Assembly: GCA_964406155.1 (NCBI GenBank)
Contig: CAYOQR010000002.1
Span: 1-64,000 of the forward strand
Length of the DNA: 64,000 nt
From: Dongia_B sp964406155
Lineage (GTDB): Bacteria; Pseudomonadota; Alphaproteobacteria; Dongiales; Dongiaceae
Direction of reading: 5' to 3'
Both the position numbers and the translations under genes were made by a program. The notes under the pieces are model-generated. The model was not told where the DNA came from and searched no databases. It worked only from the letters and a program-made list of their open reading frames with translations. Below, one piece after another: positions 1 to 8,656 of this stretch (the first letter of the stretch is position 1; every line of letters begins with the position of its first letter).

Positions 1-312
1 GGCCAGCAGCAGCGCGTCGCCATCGCCCGCTCGCTCTGCATGAACCCGAAGATCATGCTGTTCGACGAGCCGACCTCGGCGCTCGACCCGGAAATGATCA
101 AGGAGGTGCTGGAGGTCATGGTCGAACTTGCCCGCAGCGGCATGACCATGATCTGCGTCACCCATGAGATGGGTTTCGCCCGGACGGTCGCGAACCGCGT
201 CATCTTCATGGATCGCGGCGAAATCATCGAACAGAACGAACCGGAAGCCTTCTTCAATAATCCGCAGTCGGAGCGGACGAAGCTGTTCCTGAGCCAGATT
301 CTGCATCACTGA
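1..312 (+). CDS. Amino-acid ABC transporter ATP-binding protein, C-terminal part
   Basis: This is the 3' end of an ATPase gene that begins left of the window; the reading frame is open from base 1. The first residues, GQQQRVAIARSL, are the end of the ABC signature. Walker B with the catalytic Glu (IMLFDEPTSALDPEM), the D-loop and the switch His (VTHEMGF) follow. The wording EMVKEVLEVM/HEMGFA and the ending DRGEIIEQNEPEAFF are typical of GlnQ/HisP-type polar amino-acid importers (family knowledge). The cognate permeases and binding protein must lie outside. Its last 59 bases overlap, tail to tail, the end of the leftward FAD oxidoreductase gene. Confidence 0.9.
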   Translation, partial: GQQQRVAIARSLCMNPKIMLFDEPTSALDPEMIKEVLEVMVELARSGMTMICVTHEMGFARTVANRVIFMDRGEIIEQNEPEAFFNNPQSERTKLFLSQILHH

Positions 313-1492
313 CGGCCACGGTATCAGCCGTGACGCCGTGGCCGGCCGGGGTTTCCTCGGCCGGTACCGGTTTCGGGCGAAAGCGGCCGATCGAGAGACC
401 TTCGATCGGCGTCTCGCTACGGCCATCGACGATCAATTCGCTGAGCACTGCGCCGACCGCCGGCCCCAATTGGAAGCCGTGGCCGCAAAAGCCGAAAGCG
501 TGGAACAGGCCGGGATGGGTCTCGCTGGGGCCGATCACCGGCGAGCCGTCCGGCGTATCGCCATCGACCCCGGTCCAACTGCGGATCACGGCGAGCTGGC
601 CAAGCATCGGCACCAGGCGCACCGCCATGGTGGCGGTCCGCCGCGCGACCTCCGGCAGGGGCCGGCTGCGGGTGAAGCCGTCATTGGCGCGGCCCTCGCC
701 GCCGCCGAACAGGATATTGCCGCGCAGGGTCTGGCGCAGATAGAGATCGCCGCCGATCACGCCGAGTACGGGCTTGATGCGATAGGGGGCAGGCTCCGTC
801 ACCATCACCTGCGGCACTTCCGGCACCAGCGTGACGGTTTCGTCGAACCAGCCGGCGATGGTGGCGGCCCAGGCGCCGGCCGCATTGACCAGGACGGGCG
901 CCGCGAAATTACGGCCGTCCTTGATGCGCAGGTGGAACTGCGCATTGGCATACCAGCCTTCGGATACATCGGCGAATTCATGCACTTGTACACCGGCGGC
1001 CTGGGCGGCGGCGGCGAAAGCCGGCGCAACCAGGCGCGGATTGGCGTGGCCGTCTTCAGGGCAATACGTGGCGGCGATTGCGAGATCGCCGAGCCAGGGA
1101 TGTTCCTGGCGAAGCTCGGCGCGGTCGAGGAAGTCAAGCTGCAGACCACAGGCCGCCGCCGCTGTCCGATGCGCTTCCAGCAGGGCGATATCCGCTGTGC
1201 TGCGGGCGAGGCGGAGATGCCCGGTCTGGACGAATTCGCCGTCGATGCCGATCAGGCCCGGCAGGCTGCCCCATAATCTGCGGGCACGCCGCGACAGTGG
1301 AATCTCCGCGACGGCGCGGCCATGCTGCCGCACGCCACCGAAATTGACACCGCTCGCGCGGATACCTGTCTGATCGCGTTCCAGCAGGATCACTGACTTG
1401 CCGCGCCGCGCCAGATGCAAGGCGGTGGAGCAGCCGGCGATGCCACCGCCGATCACCAGCACATCGGCCTTGATCTCGTCGCGGCCGCTCAT
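254..1492 (-). CDS. FAD-dependent oxidoreductase (DAO family), beta-type subunit of a three-component dehydrogenase
   Basis: This 412-residue protein has an N-terminal dinucleotide-binding fold (VLVIGGGIAGCSTALHLARR, residues about 11-30) and the overall plan of glycine/sarcosine/D-amino-acid oxidases. It is the last of three overlapping genes; its ATG overlaps the stop of the preceding gene by four bases (ATGA). A DAO-type flavoprotein plus a BFD-containing flavoprotein plus a small [2Fe-2S] protein is the layout of octopine/nopaline oxidases, D-hydroxyproline dehydrogenase and HcnABC (family knowledge). The likely job is oxidation of an amino acid or opine with electrons passing to the chain; the substrate cannot be read from sequence. 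The C-terminal tail, from about residue 375, is low complexity and runs into the convergent ABC gene. Confidence 0.85.
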   Translation of the reverse strand: MSGRDEIKADVLVIGGGIAGCSTALHLARRGKSVILLERDQTGIRASGVNFGGVRQHGRAVAEIPLSRRARRLWGSLPGLIGIDGEFVQTGHLRLARSTADIALLEAHRTAAAACGLQLDFLDRAELRQEHPWLGDLAIAATYCPEDGHANPRLVAPAFAAAAQAAGVQVHEFADVSEGWYANAQFHLRIKDGRNFAAPVLVNAAGAWAATIAGWFDETVTLVPEVPQVMVTEPAPYRIKPVLGVIGGDLYLRQTLRGNILFGGGEGRANDGFTRSRPLPEVARRTATMAVRLVPMLGQLAVIRSWTGVDGDTPDGSPVIGPSETHPGLFHAFGFCGHGFQLGPAVGAVLSELIVDGRSETPIEGLSIGRFRPKPVPAEETPAGHGVTADTVAVSDAESGSGTASSAPTADY

Positions 1493-2964
1493 GACGCGTC
1501 ATCCGTGAGGGCAGTGGTGTCAGTGGGGATGGGTGTCGTCTCCGGTGCTGCCGATACCTCTGCCAAGAGATCTGCCAGCACGTCCGCCAGTTCGGGCGAG
1601 GCGAGGGCGGAAACCGGCAGCGGCTTGACCGGCGCCTGGCCGCGCAGGCGTCCGACGCTATCGATGCTGACACCAAGATGCGCCGCCATCACCTCCGCTG
1701 CCGCCGGGCCGCAGAGGCGGCCCTGGCAGCGCCCCATGCCGAGCCGGCAATAGGCCTTGGCGCGATTGAGCTCCCGGGCACCAAGCACGCCGCAGACGCC
1801 GCGGAAGTCGCCCGCCGTCACCGCCTCGCAGCGACACAGGATGACGGCATCGTCAATCTCGGCGGCATTCTCATGCGGGAAGGGGAAGGCCTGTTCGAGA
1901 GCATGGCGGAAGCGCTGCCATTTCTGCAACTGCTGCAACGCCGCGTTGGGGTCGAAGCCGTCGAAGCTGCGGCCGAGATCGGACAGCACCGCCGCCGCCG
2001 CCAGTTGCCCGCGCAATTCGGCGGCATCGGCACCGAGAATGCCGGCGCCGTCGCCGGCGAGATAGAGGCCCGGCCGGTCGGTAGCACGGCCATAGGCATC
2101 CATCATCGGCAGCCACTGGCGATTGAGCGCGTCGAAGGCGAAATGCGCGCCGGCGAGATCGGCGAGCTGGGTTTCCGGCTTCAGGCCATAGCCGAAGGCG
2201 GCAGCATCGCAATCGATCTCCAGTGTGTCGCCACGCTCCGAGGCGAATTCCAGCGTGGTCAGGCGATCCTCGCCGCGTGCCGCGATGGGACGCCAGCCAT
2301 GCAGGACACGGATCTTCTGCTGCCGCAGCCAGCGCAAGTAACGCAGGCCCTTCATCGCCACGCCCGGCAGGACGGCGAGGTTGAGCACCTGGGAAATCAT
2401 GGCGCTGCGCGGCGCGCTGTTGATGACGGCGGCGATGGTCGCGCCAGCCTTGGCATATTGATAGGCGACGAGGAACAGCAGCGGTCCCGTGCCGGCGAAA
2501 ACGATGGACTGGCCGATGGCGCAGCCCTGATGCTTGAGGGCGATCTGTGCGCCGCCCAGGCTGTAGATGCCGGGCAGGGTCCAGCCCTGGAACGGCAAGA
2601 CACGGTCCATGGCGCCGGTCGCCAGGATCAGGGCATCGAATTCGATGCTTTCGGTGGTGTTGCTGCCGTGGATCTGTGCCTGGTTGCCGTCGATATCGTA
2701 GACAAGACAGCCCGGCAGGTAATCGAGCTTATCCTGGATGCGTTCGAAGCTGGTGAAGAGCGCATGGGCCTTCTCCGCTTCAGTGCCGTAGAGTTGTTGG
2801 GCCGAGCGACGGAAACCACCGGCATTGGGCGGCAGCCGATAGATCTGTCCGCCGATCCGGGGGGCTTCATCGACCAGGATCGGCCGGATATCGTGCGCGA
2901 CCAGCAATTCTGCGGCACGGATGCCGGCGGGGCCGGCGCCGACGATGAGGACGCGCCCGCTCAA
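1489..2964 (-). CDS. NAD(P)/FAD-dependent oxidoreductase with BFD-like [2Fe-2S] domain, alpha-type subunit
   Basis: I place the start at a TTG (base 2964), not at an upstream ATG. The TTG has AGGAGT eight bases upstream, begins just before the dinucleotide fold VLIVGAGPAG, and overlaps the TGA of the upstream gene as TTGA. The protein is then 491 residues. It contains a first FAD motif, a second nucleotide-binding region (FAGTGPLLFLVAYQYAKAGA) and a C-terminal cysteine cluster, CRCEAVT through CRLGMGRCQGRLCG, typical of a BFD-like [2Fe-2S] domain. By analogy with HcnB/OoxA it is the electron-transfer and cofactor subunit. It is translationally coupled on both sides, so a 1:1:1 complex is likely. 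Confidence 0.87.
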   Translation of the reverse strand: MSGRVLIVGAGPAGIRAAELLVAHDIRPILVDEAPRIGGQIYRLPPNAGGFRRSAQQLYGTEAEKAHALFTSFERIQDKLDYLPGCLVYDIDGNQAQIHGSNTTESIEFDALILATGAMDRVLPFQGWTLPGIYSLGGAQIALKHQGCAIGQSIVFAGTGPLLFLVAYQYAKAGATIAAVINSAPRSAMISQVLNLAVLPGVAMKGLRYLRWLRQQKIRVLHGWRPIAARGEDRLTTLEFASERGDTLEIDCDAAAFGYGLKPETQLADLAGAHFAFDALNRQWLPMMDAYGRATDRPGLYLAGDGAGILGADAAELRGQLAAAAVLSDLGRSFDGFDPNAALQQLQKWQRFRHALEQAFPFPHENAAEIDDAVILCRCEAVTAGDFRGVCGVLGARELNRAKAYCRLGMGRCQGRLCGPAAAEVMAAHLGVSIDSVGRLRGQAPVKPLPVSALASPELADVLADLLAEVSAAPETTPIPTDTTALTDDAS

Positions 2965-3248
2965 GATCCAACTCCTGTGATCAGAGCGAGGCCGGGCGCA
3001 ACATAGGTGGTGCAGGCACGCAGGCGTGTTCCCTCGGCTGTCGCCACCCAGCAATCCTGGCAGGCACCCATCAGGCAGAAGCCGGCACGCGGCCCGTCGC
3101 CGAATTCGCTGCGCCGCAGATGGTTCTGATGCAGCAGGATGGCGGTCAGGACGGTATCGCCTTCCAGGGCACGGACCGGCTCGCCGTCGATCGTGATCTC
3201 GACCGGCTTGCGATCCTGATCGACAAGACGCTGGAAGGAGCCGCTCAT
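2961..3248 (-). CDS. Small (2Fe-2S)-binding subunit of the dehydrogenase (HcnA/OoxC-like)
   Basis: This 95-residue protein has the pattern F-C-x4-ACQDC followed by a fourth Cys in LRACTT, a plant-type ferredoxin-like cluster as in HcnA and the small subunits of opine and hydroxyproline dehydrogenases. A GGAGGCAGGG ribosome site precedes the ATG. The gene ends in TGA overlapping the TTG start of the next subunit. Together with the two following flavoprotein genes it completes a heterotrimeric dehydrogenase. The upstream acetyltransferase gene ends only 12 bases before it, so they are probably co-transcribed. Confidence 0.88.
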   Translation of the reverse strand: MSGSFQRLVDQDRKPVEITIDGEPVRALEGDTVLTAILLHQNHLRRSEFGDGPRAGFCLMGACQDCWVATAEGTRLRACTTYVAPGLALITGVGS

Positions 3249-3260
3249 ACCCTGCCTCCG

Positions 3261-4331
3261 TTACTGGCCCACCGGCCGGCGCGGCTGGCGCCAGGCGGGG
3301 ATCAGGCCGGAGAGGCGGGGATCGACGATGCGTTTCGCCATCTGGCCCACCGGCCGGAAGCCGGCCTGCTGATAGGCGGCGAGGGCGCGTGGATGATCCA
3401 GGGTGCAGGTCTCCACGGTGACGCGCTTCGTGCCTTCATAGGCCCAAGCGCGGTCGACCGCCCAGTTCAGGAAATATTTGCCAAGGCCACGGCCGATGAA
3501 ATCGGGAGCCAGGCCGAAATAGGCGATCGCCAGATCAGGCAAGGCGGCTCGATTGAATTCGGCATAGCCGGCCGGCACGCCGCCGGCATGCAGCACATAG
3601 ATATCGACCTTGGGGTCGCGGATCGCCGCTTCCAGGCTGGCATCGTCCATCTGCCGCCGCTCGTACCAGAACCACGGCTCACCGATCGTGTCGTAGAGAT
3701 AGCGGTAATAGGCGACCGGCGGCTGATCGAGTTTCAGCAAGGCGTAGCTGCCGCTCGGCATCGGTACGGTCGGGCGGATCGGCTGCACCGTCATCTCCAG
3801 CGCGGTGATGACGACGTCGAGTTTCGCCGCTTCGAAATCCGGATTCTCAGCGCTCAGCCACTTCGCCATCAGACGGCGTGGCGTGTCCTCATAGCCAAGG
3901 CCTTCATAGAACGGACCGGCCTCGTCATTGCCGTCGCGGATCATCAACTGGCATTTGGCAATGCCGCGTGCCGTCACCCAGTTTTCGGCGAGTTGCATGA
4001 GCCGGCGGCCGAGACCCCGCCGGCGGCAATCCGGCGCCACAGCCAGGCGATAGATCCAGCCGCGATGGCCGTCATGGCCGACCATGATGCTGGCGATGAG
4101 GCGATCCCCCGCCAAGCCGACATAGAGCTGGCAGTCGTGGCTCGCGGACATGCGTGCGATATCGCGGGCCGGGTCGTTATAGGGCTTGTTGAGGCCGCAG
4201 GCTTCCCACAGCGTGACGACGGCGGCGAAATCCGCTGGCGCATAGGCACGGATCATCATCTCCACTGGCCCAGGGCGTGATTGGACGACTGTCTCCGTCA
4301 TGCCTGATCCGTCATCCCTGATTTGCATCAT
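3261..4331 (-). CDS. Tandem GNAT-domain acetyltransferase (two fused GNAT domains)
   Basis: The protein carries two acetyltransferase domains. The first (about residues 26-165) has the acetyl-CoA motif RLAVAPDCRRRGLGRRLM and resembles YpeA-type enzymes. The second (about 190-345) has YFGLAPDFIGRGLGKYFLNW and ends in YQQAGFRPVGQ. Both contain the R/Q-x-x-G-x-G/A signature, so both may bind acetyl-CoA; the acceptor is unknown. Starts are possible at 4331, 4301 or about 4256, and no ribosome site is decisive. The gene sits between a sulfurtransferase and the heterotrimeric dehydrogenase with 12-base gaps on both sides, so it belongs to the same transcript and may acetylate an amine related to the dehydrogenase substrate (inference). 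Confidence 0.82.
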   Translation of the reverse strand: MMQIRDDGSGMTETVVQSRPGPVEMMIRAYAPADFAAVVTLWEACGLNKPYNDPARDIARMSASHDCQLYVGLAGDRLIASIMVGHDGHRGWIYRLAVAPDCRRRGLGRRLMQLAENWVTARGIAKCQLMIRDGNDEAGPFYEGLGYEDTPRRLMAKWLSAENPDFEAAKLDVVITALEMTVQPIRPTVPMPSGSYALLKLDQPPVAYYRYLYDTIGEPWFWYERRQMDDASLEAAIRDPKVDIYVLHAGGVPAGYAEFNRAALPDLAIAYFGLAPDFIGRGLGKYFLNWAVDRAWAYEGTKRVTVETCTLDHPRALAAYQQAGFRPVGQMAKRIVDPRLSGLIPAWRQPRRPVGQ

Positions 4332-4343
4332 ACCCGGATTGCA

Positions 4344-5210
4344 TCATACCTGGACCGGTTCCACCGGCGTATCACCGGGCAGACCCCATTCGGCCCAGGA
4401 ACCATCATAGACGGCGACATCGCGATGGCCGATGAGGTGCAGGCCGAAAGCGAGGACGCAGGCAGTGATGCCGGAGCCGCAGCTCGTCACTACCGGTTTC
4501 GCAAGATCGATGCCCGCGCCGGTGAACTGGCTGCGCAACTGGTCGGCGGGCAGTATCGTGCCGTCGCTCGGCGACATCAGTTGTGTATAGGGCAGGTTGA
4601 ACGAGCCGGGGATATGGCCGGCGCGGCGGCCCGGCCAGGTTTCCGGTTCCGTCGCCTCGAAGCGTCCGGCTGACCGGGCGTCCAGCACCTGCTCACGGCG
4701 ATTGCTGAGATTGCGCAGCAACTGCTCCTTGGAGCGGACCTGGGTATTGTCCAGCCGGGCAGTGAAATGGCGCTCGCGGCCCTGCGGCTCGCCCTCTTCG
4801 ACGGGGCGCTCCTCCGCCAGCCATTTGGTGAAGCCACCGTCGAGGATCGCAACGTCGCGGGCACCGAAAATGCGGAACATCCACCAGACGCGGGCGGCAC
4901 CGAGCAGGCCGGTGCGATCATAGACCACCACCCGGCTGCCGTCGCCGATCCCGAGCTTGCGCACGCGGGCGGCAAACTTCTCCTGGGGCGGCAGCATATG
5001 CGGCAGGCTGCTGGTCGTGTCGGCGATATCGTCGATGGGGAAGAAGACGGCGCCGGGGATATGCTGTTCCAGATAGGCGGCGCGGGCATCCTTGCCCTGC
5101 ATCGGCAGGTAATAAGTAGCATCGACGATGCGCAGATCCGGCTGCGACAGATTGGCGGCCAGCCATTCCGTCGTGACCAGGCTTCGCGGATTGGCATAGG
5201 GGATGCTCAT
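4344..5210 (-). CDS. sseA: 3-mercaptopyruvate sulfurtransferase / rhodanese
   Basis: This 288-residue protein has two rhodanese domains. The N-terminal one is inactive; the C-terminal one carries the active-site loop CGSGITA with the persulfide Cys at residue 244. The small loop with Gly-Ser-Gly after Cys is typical of mercaptopyruvate sulfurtransferases, whereas thiosulfate-specific rhodaneses have basic residues there (family knowledge). It transfers sulfur from 3-mercaptopyruvate to thiols or cyanide. The neighbours cysteine synthase and AlaX suggest a thiol/amino-acid context. The linker WPGRRAGHIPGSFNLPY is the usual lead-in to the catalytic domain. Confidence 0.9.
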   Translation of the reverse strand: MSIPYANPRSLVTTEWLAANLSQPDLRIVDATYYLPMQGKDARAAYLEQHIPGAVFFPIDDIADTTSSLPHMLPPQEKFAARVRKLGIGDGSRVVVYDRTGLLGAARVWWMFRIFGARDVAILDGGFTKWLAEERPVEEGEPQGRERHFTARLDNTQVRSKEQLLRNLSNRREQVLDARSAGRFEATEPETWPGRRAGHIPGSFNLPYTQLMSPSDGTILPADQLRSQFTGAGIDLAKPVVTSCGSGITACVLAFGLHLIGHRDVAVYDGSWAEWGLPGDTPVEPVQV

Positions 5211-5244
5211 GCGGACTCCTTGCGGCGATGCGTATTGAAACAGC

Positions 5245-5955
5245 TCATGCTTGCAGCAACGTGATATTCACGCGCCGGTTCATCTTGCCCTTGTTCTCGA
5301 TCTTGGAAATCTCAACCAGGCCGATCTCGCCGGTCCGCGCGACATGGGTGCCGCCGCAGGGCTGCAGATCGACGCCGACGATTTCCAGCAGGCGCACCTG
5401 ACCCTGGCCGCTCGGCGGCTTCACCGACATGGTGCGGACCAGTTCCGGCCGGGTCGCCAGTTCCTCGTCACTGATCCAGCGCGGCTGGACCGGATGGTCG
5501 GCGGCGATCAGGGCATTGAGGTCCTGGGTGAGCTTTTCCTTATCCAACGTCATTTCCGGCAGATTGAAATCGAGCCGGCCCTTGCCGTCGCTCACCTGGC
5601 CGCCGGTGACATCGCCCTTGATCAGCGAACAGAGGAGATGCAGGCAAGTATGCATGCGCATGAGGCGATGGCGCCGTGCCCAGTCGATGCGCGCCGTCAC
5701 CTGGGTGCCGACCTGTGGCAGCGCCTGATCGGCGGCGGGGATATGGCGGACCGTGTCCGGCGCCTCGCCCTTCAGCGTGTCGAGAATCTCGATCACCGTG
5801 CCGTCGCCCAGAACCAACTGGCCGCTATCGCCCGGCTGGCCGCCGCCCATCGGATAGAAGATGGTGCGATCGAGCCAGATACCCTCGGCATCGACGGCGG
5901 TCACCGTGGTGGTGCATTCCTTCAGATAGGCGTCCTGGCGGAACAGTAAGTCCAT
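5245..5955 (-). CDS. alaX: Alanyl-tRNA editing protein, AlaX type
   Basis: This 236-residue free-standing editing domain related to AlaRS should hydrolyse Ser-tRNA(Ala), and perhaps Gly-tRNA(Ala). The zinc-binding signatures are visible: HTCLH (H-x3-H) in the middle and CGGTHVARTGEIG near the C-terminus. The N-terminal DRTIFYPMGGGQPGDSG matches the small barrel that precedes the editing core in the longer AlaX proteins. The length agrees with that subgroup. It lies 34 bases upstream of the sulfurtransferase gene on the same strand and is probably the start of that transcript, since a 95-base gap separates it from cysteine synthase. Confidence 0.9.
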   Translation of the reverse strand: MDLLFRQDAYLKECTTTVTAVDAEGIWLDRTIFYPMGGGQPGDSGQLVLGDGTVIEILDTLKGEAPDTVRHIPAADQALPQVGTQVTARIDWARRHRLMRMHTCLHLLCSLIKGDVTGGQVSDGKGRLDFNLPEMTLDKEKLTQDLNALIAADHPVQPRWISDEELATRPELVRTMSVKPPSGQGQVRLLEIVGVDLQPCGGTHVARTGEIGLVEISKIENKGKMNRRVNITLLQA

Positions 5956-6050
5956 GATATCGGCCGCTTGTTACAGAACATTAGCGGCAATATGGAAGGT
6001 GGTTCCAGGGCGGTCAAGCTGCCCGGTCCGGCCGCCCCAGGTCCCGGATG

Positions 6051-7055
6051 TCAGGCCAGCCAATCCGGCACCGGCAGGCCCTTGCCGCGCAGGAATTCGG
6101 GGTTGAAGAGCTTGCTCTGATAGCGGCTGCCGTAATCGGCGAGTACGGTCACGATCGTGTGTCCGGGGCCGAGCTCCCGGGCCAGGCGAATCGCGCCGGC
6201 GACATTGATGCCGCTGGAGCCGCCGAGACACAGGCCCTCATATTTCAGCAGATCGAAGACCACCGGCAGGGCTTCGCTGTCGGGAATCTGATAGGCATGG
6301 TCGATCGGCATGTTCTCGATATTCTTGGTGATGCGGCCCTGGCCGATTCCTTCGGTGATCGATGAGCCGGCCGCCTTCAATTCGCCGGTCTTGTAGAACG
6401 AATAGAGCGCAGCACCTTCCGGATCGGCGAGGCCGATCTGGATCTTCGGATTGCGCTCCTTCAGGGCCATGGCGACGCCGGCCAGGGTACCGCCGGAGCC
6501 GACCGCGCAGACGAATCCGTCCACTTTGTGATCGGTCTGTTCCCAGATTTCCGGACCGGTGGTTTCGTAATGACCTTGCCGGTTGGCGGTGTTGTCGAAC
6601 TGATTGGCCCAGATCACACCGTTCGGATTGCTGTTCTTCAACTCTTCGGCGAGCCGGCCGGAGTAACGCACGTAATTGTTCGGGTCCTTATAGGGCACCG
6701 CCGGCACTTCCCGCAGCTCCGCGCCGGCCAGCCGCAGCATGTCCTTCTTTTCTTGCGACTGTGTCTCCGGAATGACGATCAAGGTCTTGTATCCACGGCA
6801 ATTGCCAACGAGAGCGAGGCCGATGCCGGTATTCCCCGCCGTGCCCTCCACGATCAGCCCGCCGGGCCGCAGCAGGCCTTTCTTCTCGGCGTCGCTGATG
6901 ATCGCCAGGGCGGCGCGATCCTTGACCGAGCCCCCCGGATTGAGGAATTCCGCCTTGCCGAGAATGGTACAGCCAGTCTGTTCCGATGCCCGCTGCAGTT
7001 TGATCAGCGGCGTGTTGCCGATTGCATCAATGAAACCGTCGCGGATATTTGTCAT
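6051..7055 (-). CDS. cysK: Cysteine synthase A (O-acetylserine sulfhydrylase)
   Basis: This PLP enzyme makes L-cysteine from O-acetylserine and sulfide. The PLP lysine lies in NPGGSVKDRAAL (Lys45 counted from base 7055). EGTAGNTGIGLA is the asparagine/substrate loop, and VGSGGTLAGVAMALKE binds the phosphate. I prefer the ATG at 7055 because GGGA lies a suitable distance upstream, giving 334 residues. An ATG two codons earlier (7061) and one at 7100 are also in frame. The ending LADYGSRYQSKLFNPEFL is the form seen in alphaproteobacterial CysK-like proteins. It lies between the M81 gene and alaX on the same strand. Confidence 0.9.
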   Translation of the reverse strand: MTNIRDGFIDAIGNTPLIKLQRASEQTGCTILGKAEFLNPGGSVKDRAALAIISDAEKKGLLRPGGLIVEGTAGNTGIGLALVGNCRGYKTLIVIPETQSQEKKDMLRLAGAELREVPAVPYKDPNNYVRYSGRLAEELKNSNPNGVIWANQFDNTANRQGHYETTGPEIWEQTDHKVDGFVCAVGSGGTLAGVAMALKERNPKIQIGLADPEGAALYSFYKTGELKAAGSSITEGIGQGRITKNIENMPIDHAYQIPDSEALPVVFDLLKYEGLCLGGSSGINVAGAIRLARELGPGHTIVTVLADYGSRYQSKLFNPEFLRGKGLPVPDWLA

Positions 7056-7158
7056 GATCATCCCGTGGAATAGCGCTTTCAGTGTAAAATAGGCCGTCAC
7101 CGGATGCCGATCAAGGCCATCAGCCGACGTTCGGTGGGGGCAGATGGCCTAAAGGGTG

Positions 7159-8649
7159 TTAGCCCGAAGAAGAGGGGCTCAGCGGATACAAATGACCGGG
7201 CGCATGACGGTACTGGTAATGCCTGATATTAGGCGATGCCGGGCCCGGCGCGTCAATTTCCACGATGGCCCGGGTCAGCGGTGTGAAGGCCGCCCGAAAA
7301 TGGTTCTTCGCCTTGACGCAGAGCAGGCCGGTCCGGTCGAGATCGATGCCGTGCAGGGCGAAATAACCGGGATCGTTCGGAGTCTGACAGCTTTCCGTGA
7401 TGATCACCTTGATGCCGGCGATATCCAGCAGGGCGGTGCGGCCAAGATTGACCGGCAAATGATGTTCCATCGGGCCGAGATTGCGGAACTGCCCGTCGGT
7501 CAATTTGAGAACCGTGGCCTCGACCGCAACCGGTGCGCCGAAAGCCCGGGTCACGCGTCCGCCCAGTTCCGCCGTCAGGCGGGCGCCGATGCCGGCTATC
7601 CAACAGCGCGCGACCAGGGGCGGATCCCAGAAGAAGCCGAAGACGCAAGGTATGTTGGGGCGCAGCTCCAGCAGGGCCCGTAACAAGGCTGGCGTATCGC
7701 CGATGCCGCCGGAGAGCGGATTGTCGGAGGGATCGATCACGGCGACCGGTTTATTGCCTGTCGTCCCGAGTGCCTGGCGCAATCCCTCGCGCGGATCGGG
7801 CAGGCTGATATAGAAACGGTCCCGCCGCTCCGCCATCGCGGCGCTGAGATCATTCACGGCTTGTTGCGCGAGATCGGCATCGCCATCCGCCGTGGCGATG
7901 ATGCTGGGGCCGGCGAAGGGCGAATCGCCATAGGCGAAGCCGCCGAACAGGCTGACATCGACCATGCCGGGCTTCGCGCGCCAATCGGCCGCGCGCTGCT
8001 GCAGTTCTGCCATCGGCCCGTCGGTCGTCCGCATGTTGAAACTCGGCAGGATCGCTGGCAGCTTGGCGATCGCCATCCTGGGCGCAAGACGTTTCTCGGC
8101 CGTCGCCGTCACCGCTTGCAACACGATGTCGGCCGTCCGGTCCATGTCGATATGCGGATAGGTCTTGTAGCCGGCGGCAACGGAAAGCGGCGCCAACATC
8201 TCCCGCGCGAGATGGGCATGAAGATCGAAGCTGACACCCAAGGGCGTCTCGCCGATCGCCTGCCGCACATCGCGCAGCAGATCGAGCTCGGGTGTGGGAT
8301 TGTCCACCACCACCATGGCGCCGTGCAGCGAGAGATAGACGGCGTCCCAGGGCTGTCGCCGCAAGCCCTCGAGAATGCGCTGACGAATCTCGGCGAAAGC
8401 CTCAGGTGTTACCGGGCCGCCGGGCGGCGCTGCAGTGCAGAGCAGGAAATCGACCTGCCAGTCGGGATGCGTTTGGGCGAAGGTGACAGCGGCGCCAATC
8501 TCGGTCGCGGTGCCGCGATAGAAGGCGACGGCGTCGTCGCCCTCGACCCATTCGCGAGCCTGGAAAATCTCCAGCCCGGTGGTGATCGGCGCGAAGGAAT
8601 TGCCCTCATACCACAAGCGGGCGACGGCGAGGCGGCGGCGCTGGTTCAT
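7159..8649 (-). CDS. M81 family metallopeptidase-like protein (MlrC-like)
   Basis: This 496-residue protein has the two-part plan of MlrC: an N-terminal domain beginning RRLAVARLWYEGNSFAP with VYLSLHGAMVV and the later FDLHAH, and a C-terminal domain with VIDPSDNPLSGGIGDTPALL and ITESCQTPNDPGYF. His and Asp residues in these segments fit the metal site of the family. MlrC finishes degradation of microcystin peptides, but most bacterial homologues sit in unrelated catabolic clusters and their substrates are unknown. The gene starts 7 bases after the NUDIX gene, so the two are coupled. Confidence 0.82.
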   Translation of the reverse strand: MNQRRRLAVARLWYEGNSFAPITTGLEIFQAREWVEGDDAVAFYRGTATEIGAAVTFAQTHPDWQVDFLLCTAAPPGGPVTPEAFAEIRQRILEGLRRQPWDAVYLSLHGAMVVVDNPTPELDLLRDVRQAIGETPLGVSFDLHAHLAREMLAPLSVAAGYKTYPHIDMDRTADIVLQAVTATAEKRLAPRMAIAKLPAILPSFNMRTTDGPMAELQQRAADWRAKPGMVDVSLFGGFAYGDSPFAGPSIIATADGDADLAQQAVNDLSAAMAERRDRFYISLPDPREGLRQALGTTGNKPVAVIDPSDNPLSGGIGDTPALLRALLELRPNIPCVFGFFWDPPLVARCWIAGIGARLTAELGGRVTRAFGAPVAVEATVLKLTDGQFRNLGPMEHHLPVNLGRTALLDIAGIKVIITESCQTPNDPGYFALHGIDLDRTGLLCVKAKNHFRAAFTPLTRAIVEIDAPGPASPNIRHYQYRHAPGHLYPLSPSSSG

Positions 8650-8656
8650 GGTCGGC

